Assembly (NCBI GenBank): GCA_020052415.1
Contig: JAGVPB010000040.1
Span: 1-64,000 of the forward strand
Length of the DNA: 64,000 nucleotides
Source: Bacteroidales bacterium
GTDB lineage: Bacteria > Bacteroidota > Bacteroidia > Bacteroidales > JAADJA01
Reading direction: 5' to 3'
Position 1 is the first letter of the stretch. Each line of letters opens with the position of its first letter. This document shows positions 9,131 through 17,830 of this stretch, piece by piece. Below the pieces are notes generated by a model. That model had not been told where the DNA came from and made no database searches. It saw only the letters and a program-made list of their open reading frames with translations. A program made the translations under genes and the position numbers.

Positions 9131-9240
9131 CGTCATTGCGAGCGGAATGCAATGGAGCGAAGCAATCTGTCAGTTGTAAAAAAGGCAGATTGCTTCGAAA
9201 TTCCATCCCACATTCCTTCCCTGTATTTCTCGCAATGACG
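9131..9240. repeat. Palindromic repeat, family 1, copy f
   Basis: Full element with both terminal arms. The left and centre match copy c and the right half matches copy d, so the elements have recombined with one another. After it, 9241-9324 is the leader of the LytTR regulator gene. Confidence 0.9.
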
Positions 9241-9324
9241 TTTTGCATTTCAAATTTATTTTATTTCTATCATTCGATTGGTTTGTAGATTTTCGTATCT
9301 TCGGAACCTCAAATAATCAATCCG

Positions 9325-10077
9325 ATGCTTCGAGCCCTGATCATTGATGATGAAGCCCACATGCGCGATACGCTTGTCAAACTGCTGGCATTGCATTGCC
9401 CGGATGTGGAAGTTGTCGGACAGGCCTCAGGAGTCGTAAGCGGCGAAGCAGCTATCAATGAATTTCATCCCGAAGTGGTTTTCCTCGACATCCAGATGAA
9501 GGACGGAACCGGTTTCGACCTGCTGTACAGCCTGTCTTCCATTGACTTCAAGGTCATCTTCGTTACTGCTTATGATCAGTATGCACTTCAGGCCTTCCGG
9601 TTCAGTGCGGTGGATTATTTGCTGAAACCGATCAATCCCGAATATCTTGCCGATGCTGTAAATCGCGCCGGACAAATGATACAGGAGCATTTCAATATCC
9701 AGATGAAAGCCCTCGAAGAAAACCTGAAATCGGTAAGTATGCAACATAAAAAGATCATCATTAAAACAACGGAGAACATCCACCTTCTCGACATGAAAAA
9801 TATCATATCCTGCGAATCAGACAGTTCGTACACAACTGTACATACTTCAGAAGGGGATAAAATCCTGGTTTCAAAAACGCTGAAAGAATATGAAGACCTG
9901 CTCGCAGATTGCGGTTTTTACAGGGTTCACAAATCCTACCTCATCAATTTATTACAGATCAAACGTTTTGAGCGGCAGGACGGAGGCAGCATTGTCATGA
10001 GCAATGAACTCAAAATTCCTGTGGCCTCACGCAAGCGGGATGAGTTGCTGCAATTGATCGAGAAGCTGGCGGAATAA
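9325..10077 (+). CDS. LytTR-family response regulator
   Basis: A 250-residue LytR/AlgR-type regulator. Residues 1-120 are a receiver with the acidic pair in LIIDDEAH, phospho-acceptor D55 (VVFLDIQMKDGTG), the switch Thr in FVTAYDQYA and the Lys in LLKPINP. Residues ~145-248 are a LytTR DNA-binding domain (ENIHLLDMKNIISCESDSSY, FYRVHKSYLINL, PVASRKRDELLQ). It should bind direct-repeat operators as a dimer when phosphorylated. No kinase gene is adjacent; the preceding paralogue (8036) lacks this DNA-binding half. In Bacteroidota such regulators often pair with propeller/Y_Y_Y or His_kinase-type sensors, and propeller sensors occur 9 kb downstream, but a functional link is not shown. Confidence 0.93.
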   Translation: MLRALIIDDEAHMRDTLVKLLALHCPDVEVVGQASGVVSGEAAINEFHPEVVFLDIQMKDGTGFDLLYSLSSIDFKVIFVTAYDQYALQAFRFSAVDYLLKPINPEYLADAVNRAGQMIQEHFNIQMKALEENLKSVSMQHKKIIIKTTENIHLLDMKNIISCESDSSYTTVHTSEGDKILVSKTLKEYEDLLADCGFYRVHKSYLINLLQIKRFERQDGGSIVMSNELKIPVASRKRDELLQLIEKLAE

Positions 10078-10121
10078 CTTGTGATTACTCACGGGGTGAT
10101 TGTTTTCTAAAAGCCTGTTCA

Positions 10122-13040
10122 TTATTGAATGATCAGCCGGGTATGCCATAAAGCAGATTCTCCCTGTAATTCAATGATATAAATTCCCGGAATCATATTA
10201 CCGGGATTCAGATGGATTTGTCCTGAAATGCTTTCAAAGCCGGATGAGTAAACACATTTTCCATGAATGTCTGACAATTTTAATTCAAACCAGGAATTTG
10301 TTTCAGGAACTGAAATGGTAAATTCACCCCGACCGGGATTGGGATATACTCTGATTTCATTACTCAGGACATTTTTTTGTGCGGGAACAGAAGTAAATGG
10401 AAACAGGTTTATATTGTCAATAAACAGGTTGTTCCCAACCAGCCTCACCGATTCAAACATCAGCCTTGTATCAGTATATCCTGCCCAGTTTGAAATATCA
10501 ATAGTATTGCATGAAGCCCCAAAGCCTCCGTCGCACCAGTCAACCGGTGATTCCGGGAAAAAATTATAACCAAAAGGTTCGTGGGTTGCAAAGTTATAGC
10601 TGCCGTCTTCGGCAAGTTCAAGTATCCTTGTCCAGATATCACCGCAATCGGTTGAGATTAGCACAATCAAAGAATCGGAATACAGGGTGTTTAATGACTG
10701 TGCATAAGCATGCTCAAATGACAGCGCTACCTGACCCTGGCCTGATAAATCAATCGGCGGACTGATCAACTGATCGCGTTTGAGAATGTTGTAGTATTCG
10801 AAAAGATTGATCCCGGCGGCTTTATCACCTCCGTTTCCTGCAACACTGAAAAGTTCCCAGGTTACATTATTATCGGGATTTACAACCGTCCATCCTTTGG
10901 ATTCGAGGTCACCGTTTTCAAAGTCTTCGGCAAAAGGAATCAGTACTCCGCCTGCTTTGAGATAGTCATCCTTGGTTAGCGAAGCCGAACCGTTTGCATT
11001 TGATACAGTCAGGCTAACTGTGTAATTAACCGGTTCATTAAGAATGATCTCAATATTTTGAGAATTTGGACCGGTTCCATTGACAAACTCAAAAGAAACG
11101 GGTGAAATTTCCCAGGACCATGAAACCGGACAAACACCTGAAAAATCGTTGATGGTAATTGCTCCGCCTGTACAGGTAACAGAATCAACAGCAAAGAATT
11201 CAACATCGGGCAGGGCATCGTCATTCACTGTAATATAACCTGCTTTGGTTTCAGTATCCGATCCCCAACTATTTATAACAGTTAGTGTAACCGAATAGGT
11301 TCCCGGATTGCTCCAACTAATACCCTGTGGATTCTGGTCGGTAGAAGATGCCGGTGTTCCGCCTTCAAATGTCCATTGCCACGAATTCACATCACAAACC
11401 GATTCATCGGTAAAATTTACTATACAACCCGGAGTGATCACTGTTTCAGAAACAGTAAAATCTGCAACAGGTACTTTTTCGAAGTAAACATCAAATGAAA
11501 TGGTTTCACCTGTGAAACCGATATTGGCAATAATCAATCCTCCGGGTTGTCCGTTTTGAAGAAATGGCGAAGGATTGGTGCTATTATTGATCTCTGTACG
11601 TCCATAATCAGCCGCATAGTGCGCCTGGTCGAGGTTTCCGTTTGCTGAGATGGTTCCGTTGGGTCGGTAAACATAAACCTCATCCGGTGGCCCTTGCGAA
11701 TTGCCGTTTCCGTTTTGATCGTTGTCAATTCTGTAAACAAGAAGGCCGCTTCCTGGCAGGCCACCTTCAAACGTGCCTGTTTTGAACCGGTATTCAACAA
11801 CATAATACTGGCTGGAACTGTTGGGTGACGCAATTTTAAAGCAATTATTCGCGGTTTCCGACAATGGATTAATAGTGTAAGTACCACATTCGATGATTTC
11901 AGGAATTTGGTCAATCCAGCCACCGTAGCGGTATTTCATATAGGCACCCATGGATTGTGGCGGATTATCCGACGCATCCATCAAATCCCACGGCCCAACA
12001 GAGGTATAAGGCGCTGAATTGTAATGATAAAGATCAGGCGCACTCAGCGAATGGAACATTTCATGGCAAAGTACACCTGCACCGGAACCATTCAGGTGTT
12101 CTTCCACCTGCAGGTTATAATCCCAAACACGTTTGCCGTTGATATAAACCACTTCGTTATACAGTACCCATCTGTGAGGCCAGAGGAGGGTTGACCATGC
12201 AGTAGTTGCTCCCCTGACGATAAACACCATGTTATCCACATAGCCATCCAGATTTTTATCAATATCGAGATAGTCCGGCACTTCGTCTTCAATATACTGG
12301 CAAGCCCTTTCCAACAGGGCATGTTCACGCTGACCACCTTCGTTTCCCTGGTATCCGTTGGGATTGGTTACCGGATCATAAGGCATGAAGTAATTCCGGG
12401 GATATATATCCTGGTAAGAGATCACAGTTTCTGAAGGTGGAACAGGATAAAACCATGATGGAATAGCGATCATATCATACGATACCGTTTTAAAATAATT
12501 CTGCATCGAATTATATCCTGTAATTGTATTGTTGAAGATGTTGAAGTATTGAAGTGTATCTTCCGTAAATTCAGACTGGTCGCTGAAACGTATGTAAACC
12601 ACGAGGTTATTTAGAACACCTTCGTTCTTGACATCATAAGGGGAAGAATAGCCTGGTATCTGGGGTTTGGGTGGCATGTGGTTTTTAATAAAGTCAGTCC
12701 GCAGGGACTTCATTGCCTCGCCGGGTATATTAGTCCAGGGAAGCAAGCCAACCGAAGCAGGGTCTGTTGTGCCGGCTTTATAAGAGGATGCAACCAGCTT
12801 TTCAACATCAAGTATGGCATAATAATAGAATCCGTCAAGGTGATTCTGGATGATGGTAAATCCTTCATCATCGTGGAGCCAGTTATAAAATTCATCACCG
12901 GTAGCAAAACAATGGATGACGGTACCATCGGGCTGGGTTATGGTTTGAGGCTCGAAATTGATCCAGGCCGGGAATCCATTCAGATAGGCAAGACTGATGC
13001 AAATGAGGATACCGGCGCGAAGTGTATTTTTAATTTTCAT
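10122..13040 (-). CDS. Secreted M6-family metalloprotease with PKD domains, T9SS sorted
   Basis: A 972-residue zinc endopeptidase of the immune-inhibitor-A-like M6 family. It begins with a signal peptide (MKIKNTLRAGILICISLAYL), followed by a short M6 prodomain-like segment (FEPQTITQPDGTVIHCFATG). The catalytic region carries the zinc motif HEMFHSLSAPDLYHY, with the aromatic/Met-turn region after it (SVGPWDLMD). Two PKD domains follow (WQWTFEGGTPASSTDQNP and WSWEISPVSFEFVNG), then a cleaved-adhesin-like jelly roll (FAEDFENGDLESKGWTVVNP). The C-terminus is a T9SS domain (VYPNPGRGEFTISVPE ... MIPGIYIIELQG). The gene converges with the LytTR regulator. Its role is probably extracellular protein degradation. 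Confidence 0.93.
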   Translation of the reverse strand: MKIKNTLRAGILICISLAYLNGFPAWINFEPQTITQPDGTVIHCFATGDEFYNWLHDDEGFTIIQNHLDGFYYYAILDVEKLVASSYKAGTTDPASVGLLPWTNIPGEAMKSLRTDFIKNHMPPKPQIPGYSSPYDVKNEGVLNNLVVYIRFSDQSEFTEDTLQYFNIFNNTITGYNSMQNYFKTVSYDMIAIPSWFYPVPPSETVISYQDIYPRNYFMPYDPVTNPNGYQGNEGGQREHALLERACQYIEDEVPDYLDIDKNLDGYVDNMVFIVRGATTAWSTLLWPHRWVLYNEVVYINGKRVWDYNLQVEEHLNGSGAGVLCHEMFHSLSAPDLYHYNSAPYTSVGPWDLMDASDNPPQSMGAYMKYRYGGWIDQIPEIIECGTYTINPLSETANNCFKIASPNSSSQYYVVEYRFKTGTFEGGLPGSGLLVYRIDNDQNGNGNSQGPPDEVYVYRPNGTISANGNLDQAHYAADYGRTEINNSTNPSPFLQNGQPGGLIIANIGFTGETISFDVYFEKVPVADFTVSETVITPGCIVNFTDESVCDVNSWQWTFEGGTPASSTDQNPQGISWSNPGTYSVTLTVINSWGSDTETKAGYITVNDDALPDVEFFAVDSVTCTGGAITINDFSGVCPVSWSWEISPVSFEFVNGTGPNSQNIEIILNEPVNYTVSLTVSNANGSASLTKDDYLKAGGVLIPFAEDFENGDLESKGWTVVNPDNNVTWELFSVAGNGGDKAAGINLFEYYNILKRDQLISPPIDLSGQGQVALSFEHAYAQSLNTLYSDSLIVLISTDCGDIWTRILELAEDGSYNFATHEPFGYNFFPESPVDWCDGGFGASCNTIDISNWAGYTDTRLMFESVRLVGNNLFIDNINLFPFTSVPAQKNVLSNEIRVYPNPGRGEFTISVPETNSWFELKLSDIHGKCVYSSGFESISGQIHLNPGNMIPGIYIIELQGESALWHTRLIIQ

Positions 13041-13063
13041 GATCTCTTGTATTAATGAATTTC

Positions 13064-13071
13064 CAAAGATA
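13064..13071 (-). promoter_or_regulatory. Bacteroidetes -7 box for the M6 protease gene
   Basis: Read on the minus strand, TATCTTTG (TAnnTTTG consensus) lies 23 bp upstream of the start codon. A convincing -33 TTTG is not apparent at the expected distance. Confidence 0.5.
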
Positions 13072-13127
13072 TAAACAATCGTAATACCGTGATGAAAGCT
13101 TATCGAAGATTGATGTTCAGATTTTGA

Positions 13128-14257
13128 TCAGGAAATGAAGTCCCAGTAATTTTTATTTGAAACTGTCATAAATGTGCTTCCCGGGTAAGTGTCCTGAAAT
13201 TCTTTTATCACCCTTTTTTTTCCTGCATTTTTATCCCGGAATTTAAATTCAACGGCGGTCAACTTTCCTCCTTCCTCCTCAATTAAATCAACTTCTTTCT
13301 GGTCATAAGTTCTCCAGAACCAGCTATTGACAAAACGGCGCCGGTTCATATTGAATTTCATCCGTTCGACGATACAGAAATTCTCCCATAAGCCGCCAGT
13401 ATCATTTCGGAGATTGAGGGGATTAAAATTCCGGATGAGTGCGTTTCTTATTCCCAAATCATAGAAATATATCTTCTGTCCTTTGGCAATTTCCTTTCTG
13501 AGATTACGGCTGAATGACCTAAGCCTGAAAATGACATAGGTTTTTTCAAGCAGATCGAGATAACGCTGAATGGTTGGAATAGTTTCAGCCAGCATTCTCG
13601 ATAATTCATTGAGCGAAACCTCGTTCCCAAGCTGTAACGCCAGTGCGTTCAATAGATTCAAAAGCAGGCCCGGACGCTTGATCGTTTCAAACTGAAGAAT
13701 GTCTTTATAAAGATAATTACTTGAAATCTGGTTCAGTTCTTCTATGGCTTCATTCTCCGGTTTATCGTAAACCTCAGGATAAAGGCCGAACCGTAAAATC
13801 CTCTCAAGATCAGCATTAATTTCGATCCTGTCCTTGATGGTCAAAAGTTCTGTTAGTGAAAAAGGATAAAGAAGATACTCTCTTGACCGGCCCGTAAGTG
13901 GTTCAGAGATTCTGTTACCCAGCTCAAAACTTGATGAACCGTTAGCAATCAATTGTATTTCCGGGAAAGTATCGGAAACAAATTTCAGAATTCGGCCAAT
14001 ATCCGGAATATACTGTGCTTCATCCAATACTATCAATTGATAATTTCCAAGAAAACCTTTTAAATCGCTGCTATTGGTTGTTTGCAGAGCAGTTTTGTTC
14101 TCTATCAATTCACAATTGATGTAACGGCTTTTTCCTGGTTTGCAAGTATATTCCTGGATAGTGTAGTCTTCCCAACTCTTCTTGGCCCATAGATTATAAT
14201 AACCTTACCCTTGTTAAGTTGATTTTCTATAATACTTTGAATATCACGATGGATCAT
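13128..14257 (-). pseudogene. AAA ATPase with DUF4143, interrupted by a one-base frameshift
   Basis: Starting at ATG 14257 (MIHRDIQSIIENQLNKGK) the frame carries the P-loop YGPRRVGKTTLSRN, then runs off-frame just after a run of five A (T on the + strand, 14129-14133) and stops. The downstream frame continues the same protein (RYINCELIENKTAL, Walker B LIVLDEAQYI, DUF4143 nuclease-like C-terminus ending near TVSNKNYWDFIS). It aligns end to end with the intact paralogue at 39957. One A is missing, or a -1 slip on GAAAAAG would restore the frame. It could be a true pseudogene, a sequencing error or, less likely, programmed frameshifting. Family members are DNA/ATP-binding proteins of unsettled function. 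The rest of the reading frame shows no other damage. Confidence 0.8.
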
Positions 14258-14270
14258 TGAGTTTTTATAT

Positions 14271-14321
14271 TAATGACTTTACAAATTTAAACTAATTTAT
14301 AAAGTTATGTTTACAAATTTA
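14271..14321 (-). promoter_or_regulatory. Two direct-repeat -7-like boxes upstream of the DUF4143 gene
   Basis: On the minus strand TAAATTTGTAAACATAACT (from 14321) and TAAATTTGTAAAGTCATTA (from 14289) begin exactly 32 bp apart. The intact paralogue has the same arrangement with the same spacing. Each box contains a TAnnTTTG promoter element. Confidence 0.6.
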
Positions 14322-14432
14322 TCATATTATTCGATTTTAAATAAAAAGTCGGATAACCGTTTGGATGATATCACACCTCGACTAAATTAATAAGTTTTGT
14401 CCTGAGGCAGAACTGAATGTCACTTTCGAAAA

Positions 14433-15224
14433 TTACCCACGGAGTGATTTCAAATGGAAAACTGTCTGAAAATCAACTATTCCGAAAAGATGTAAAACAG
14501 TAAATGTAATTATGCCAATCATCACCCACCTTACAAAGTTAGCTCCCCAGGTTAGTGCAAAGCGGGAGGCGATGTAAGCTCCGATGATGTTTCCGATGGA
14601 ATGAACCAAACCAAAGTCCCATCTTACCTGGTCGTTCAGGATAAAGACGAGCAATGCCATGGGAGTATAAAGCAACACAATCCATACTTTGATGGCATTG
14701 GCTCTGACAAGATCGAATCCGGCGCCAAGAACGACTCCAGCAAGGATAAAATATCCGACACCGACCTGAACAAATCCGCCATAAACGCCGATGAGAAAAA
14801 AGATAAGGATTTGCAGCCAATCCACTTTTTTATCCATAAGGTTCTGTTGTCCCTTTAGCCATTTGGAAGGTTTTACAACAATAAAATAAACCATGACGAT
14901 CATGACAATAGCCAGGGCTTTTTCGAAGATTTCTTCATTGATGTCGGTAGCAATCTGCGCTCCGACTATTGCACCCAATACCGTTGGTATGGCCAGAGCA
15001 GTACCTTTCTTAAAGTCAAGCATCTTTTTTCTTCCGAATTCACTCACTGATGTGATATTTTGAAGAATGACGGCGATCCTGTTCGTGCCATTCGCAATAT
15101 TGGCAGGCAGTCCCATGAACATAAAAAGCGAAAGGGAGATGATGGTGCCGCCGCCGGCAAGGGTATTGATGAAACCAACCAATACTCCTGACACAATAAG
15201 AAGTACAATTTCGAACAAGGACAT
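14433..15224 (-). CDS. TSUP (TauE/SafE) family membrane transporter
   Basis: A 263-residue polytopic inner-membrane protein with about eight hydrophobic helices. It has the family's typical N-terminal half: a first helix (FEIVLLIVSGVLVGFINTLA), a glycine-rich GGGTIISLSLF, then ANIANGTNRIAVILQN. The second half repeats the pattern (GVYGGFVQVGVGYFILAGVV ... ANAIKVWIVLLYTP). The family exports or imports small sulfur- or carbon-containing anions such as sulfite, sulfoacetate or taurine; the substrate cannot be told here. The last codons (SLRG-stop) overlap a short sequence related to the CACGGGGTGA hairpin arm at 1176. The gene stands alone between the DUF4143 pseudogene and the divergent signalling operon. 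Confidence 0.9.
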   Translation of the reverse strand: MSLFEIVLLIVSGVLVGFINTLAGGGTIISLSLFMFMGLPANIANGTNRIAVILQNITSVSEFGRKKMLDFKKGTALAIPTVLGAIVGAQIATDINEEIFEKALAIVMIVMVYFIVVKPSKWLKGQQNLMDKKVDWLQILIFFLIGVYGGFVQVGVGYFILAGVVLGAGFDLVRANAIKVWIVLLYTPMALLVFILNDQVRWDFGLVHSIGNIIGAYIASRFALTWGANFVRWVMIGIITFTVLHLFGIVDFQTVFHLKSLRG

Positions 15225-15518
15225 ATCTGAGATAAATTAAGGAGTAAAAATAGAAATATTAGTTCTTTCAGGTTTTGTCGAAAACATCATAAAACTGGCG
15301 GATTAGTTTCGCTTTAATCATTTTTTAACAGTTTCCGATAGTAAAGTCATGGTTTGAACACTTGATCAATATCCCTGTTAATTAGTCCAGTGATATTGAA
15401 TTTAAACAATTCTGATACTTAATCTTACGGTGAAAATTTTCCGGAGTATTATTTATATTGAAAAAGACAAAATGATACTTTAAAGCAGATTTCACACATA
15501 AGTCAAATTTAATCCAAA
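15225..15518. other. Divergent intergenic region before the signalling operon
   Basis: 294 bp, AT-rich, with no supported gene. It must hold the promoters of both the TSUP gene (minus) and the signalling operon (plus). No full TAnnTTTG box was found on the + strand; TTGAAAAAGACAAAATGATACTTT near 15457-15480 (written in two parts, TTGAAAAAGAC and TGATACTTT) is a weak candidate. Confidence 0.4.
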
Positions 15519-16682
15519 ATGATCATGAAAGCAAAATCTATTAAAGGAAAATCGCCCAAAGAAATTAAAACCGCTCTTTCTGAAAGTAAGGCCGACGGTT
15601 TCAAACCAACACTTGCTATCGTATTTATTTCCATTAAGCAGGACAGACAAGCGGTTTGTGAAATCCTGAATAAAGAGAATCTTGATATATTTGGCGCAAC
15701 CTCATCAGGCGAATTTATTGACAGGCACCAGAGTGAAGGTGAAATTGTGATACTTCTTTTGGATTTAAAAAGAAGTGATTATTCTATTTTGTTTGAAGAC
15801 ATTGGCGACAGGAGCATGGAAGATGCCACCGGTCAGTTGGTTCATAATGCCTTTCAAAAGTTTGAAAAACCTGCCTTTATTCTCCTCACAACATTATTAA
15901 CATCAGATGGCAGATTACTGGATGGAGAAGGGATGGTGAAGCACATCGAAAAACTCGCCGGTCCTGACATCAACATGTTTGGTGGCATGGCTGGTGATGA
16001 TATAACTTTTACAGGCACCTGGATTTTCACACATAGCAAATCGACCGATTACGGAATGGCTGCAATTGTGCTGGATGAATCAAAAATAGAGTTGCATGGC
16101 CTGGCATTCTCAGGCTGGAAGCCAATGGGTGTATTTCGTATTGCAACGAAAAGTGATGGCAATCTTATCTACACCATTGATAACCGTCCGGCCCTTGAAA
16201 TGTATTTGCATTATTTAGGTTCTGAAATTTCTTCTACCGATCATCAAACCGATTTTTTTGACAAGATTGGTGTTCATTATCCTTTTCAGATCGAACGGGA
16301 AAACAGGGAGCCGAAGATGTGCAATCCCATCGGGTACGACAGGGAAAAGCAAGCTTTGATCTGCGAATCGGATGTGCCGCAGGGTTCACGTCTCCGCTTT
16401 TCAACGCCGCCGGATTTTGATATTATTGATACTGTCATCAGCAAAGCGGGTGAATTGAAAAACGAAGTTCAGGCGGAGGTCGATGCCATTTTGATATTCT
16501 CCTGTGCCGGAAGATTAAGTGCGTTAGGCCCGATGGCACAACAGGAAAATGAAGGATTGCAAAAAGTATGGAATGCCCCGATGGCTGGTTTTTATACTTA
16601 CGGCGAATTCGGAAAAGGCATAAACGGCAAACATGAGTTTCATTCAACCACCAACAGTTGGGTAACATTAAAAGAAAAATAA
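15519..16682 (+). CDS. FIST-domain sensor protein 1
   Basis: A 387-residue soluble protein made of FIST N (about 30-215) and FIST C (about 220-370) domains, a sensory module predicted to bind small ligands such as amino acids. Typical segments are FGATSSGEFID, NMFGGMAGDDITFTGTWIF, LIYTIDNRPALEMYLHYLG and LIFSCAGRLSALG. There is no signal peptide or membrane helix, so it acts in the cytoplasm. ATG at 15525 is an equally good start, because the paralogue begins MKAKSIKGKSP. It is the first gene of a nine-gene operon and lies 8 bp from a second FIST gene, followed directly by a soluble histidine kinase. FIST proteins usually feed kinases or cyclases, which fits the downstream genes. Confidence 0.9.
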   Translation: MIMKAKSIKGKSPKEIKTALSESKADGFKPTLAIVFISIKQDRQAVCEILNKENLDIFGATSSGEFIDRHQSEGEIVILLLDLKRSDYSILFEDIGDRSMEDATGQLVHNAFQKFEKPAFILLTTLLTSDGRLLDGEGMVKHIEKLAGPDINMFGGMAGDDITFTGTWIFTHSKSTDYGMAAIVLDESKIELHGLAFSGWKPMGVFRIATKSDGNLIYTIDNRPALEMYLHYLGSEISSTDHQTDFFDKIGVHYPFQIERENREPKMCNPIGYDREKQALICESDVPQGSRLRFSTPPDFDIIDTVISKAGELKNEVQAEVDAILIFSCAGRLSALGPMAQQENEGLQKVWNAPMAGFYTYGEFGKGINGKHEFHSTTNSWVTLKEK

Positions 16683-16690
16683 ATTACAAT

Positions 16691-17830
16691 ATGAAAGCAA
16701 AATCAATCAAAGGAAAATCTCCTGAAGAAATTAAATCGGAGATGGAACAAAGCATGGCTGACGGGTTCAAACCGACACTTGCCATCGTATTCCTGTCGGT
16801 AAGCCAGGACAGGAAAACAATCTGTAAAATTCTTGATGCTCATGGCATTGCCATTTTTGGCGCCACCACAAGCGGGGAGTTCATCGATGAGGTGACGGAA
16901 AAAGGGACAGTAGTGATGTTGTTATTGGATATGAAAAAGGATCATTTCCAAATCTACCTGGAGGATTTTCCTGAAAAAAATTACCGGGAAACTGCTTCGG
17001 GAATTGCTAAAAGAGCGAAGGCGAAATTCACAAAACCGGCCTTCCTTATTTCCGGCTCTCATATGGAAACGGATGCGGAGCAATTGCTTTTCGGATTTGA
17101 AGACGTGGTGGGCAAAGAGGTAAATGTTTATGGCGGTATGGCATCCGATGACTATACATTCACTGAACAATTTGTATTTACCAACGGGATGGAAAGTAAG
17201 CAGGGCATCGTTGCATTAGCGCTGGATGAAAATAAAATTCTTATCAGAGGAAGGGCCACCTGCGGGTGGAATGCAGTTGGCACTGAAAAAACAGTTACTA
17301 AAAGCGAAGGCAACCATGTATTTACAGTTGATGATGTTCCAGTACTTGACCTTACGACCAAATATGGAGGTTTAGAAAATGTATCACCGGATAACCAGGG
17401 ACTATTACTGGAAATTGCTGCAAGTCTTCCGTTGCAACTTCAACGGGAAAAAGGTGATCCTGTTATGCGTCCGGGATTGGTAGTGGATTGGAGCGACAGG
17501 TCATTCTATTGCAGCGGATCAGTCCCACAGGGTTCTAAAGTAAGGTTCTCAATACCTCCTGATTTTGATGTGATGGAAAAGGTTATTAAAGGTGTTGAAG
17601 AATTGAAAGCGTCCGAAATGCCGGAAGCCGACGCATTGATAGTTTTCAGTTGTGCCGGCAGAATTCTCTCTTTTGGTCCGATGATGAATATGGAAATTGA
17701 AGGGGTAAAAAACGTCTGGTGTGTCCCAATGGCAGGCATGTTCAGTAATGCAGAGCTTGGAAGGGCTACGGGTGGAAACCTCGAAATGCATAACCTCACC
17801 ACCTGCTGTATAGCATTAAAAGAACGATAA
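16691..17830 (+). CDS. FIST-domain sensor protein 2
   Basis: 379 residues, a paralogue of the preceding gene (both begin MKAKSIKGKSPEEIK-like), with FIST N and FIST C domains. Matching landmarks are IFGATTSGEFID, VYGGMASDDYTFTEQFVF, HVFTVDDVPVLDLTTKYGG and IVFSCAGRILSFGPMM. The start at 16691 is chosen by homology to the paralogue and because the upstream in-frame ATG overlaps the previous gene. The two copies are strongly diverged in the ligand-binding N-domain, so they may sense different molecules. The stop codon abuts the ATG of the histidine kinase gene (TAA-ATG), which implies translational coupling and a physical FIST-kinase partnership. Confidence 0.9.
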   Translation: MKAKSIKGKSPEEIKSEMEQSMADGFKPTLAIVFLSVSQDRKTICKILDAHGIAIFGATTSGEFIDEVTEKGTVVMLLLDMKKDHFQIYLEDFPEKNYRETASGIAKRAKAKFTKPAFLISGSHMETDAEQLLFGFEDVVGKEVNVYGGMASDDYTFTEQFVFTNGMESKQGIVALALDENKILIRGRATCGWNAVGTEKTVTKSEGNHVFTVDDVPVLDLTTKYGGLENVSPDNQGLLLEIAASLPLQLQREKGDPVMRPGLVVDWSDRSFYCSGSVPQGSKVRFSIPPDFDVMEKVIKGVEELKASEMPEADALIVFSCAGRILSFGPMMNMEIEGVKNVWCVPMAGMFSNAELGRATGGNLEMHNLTTCCIALKER

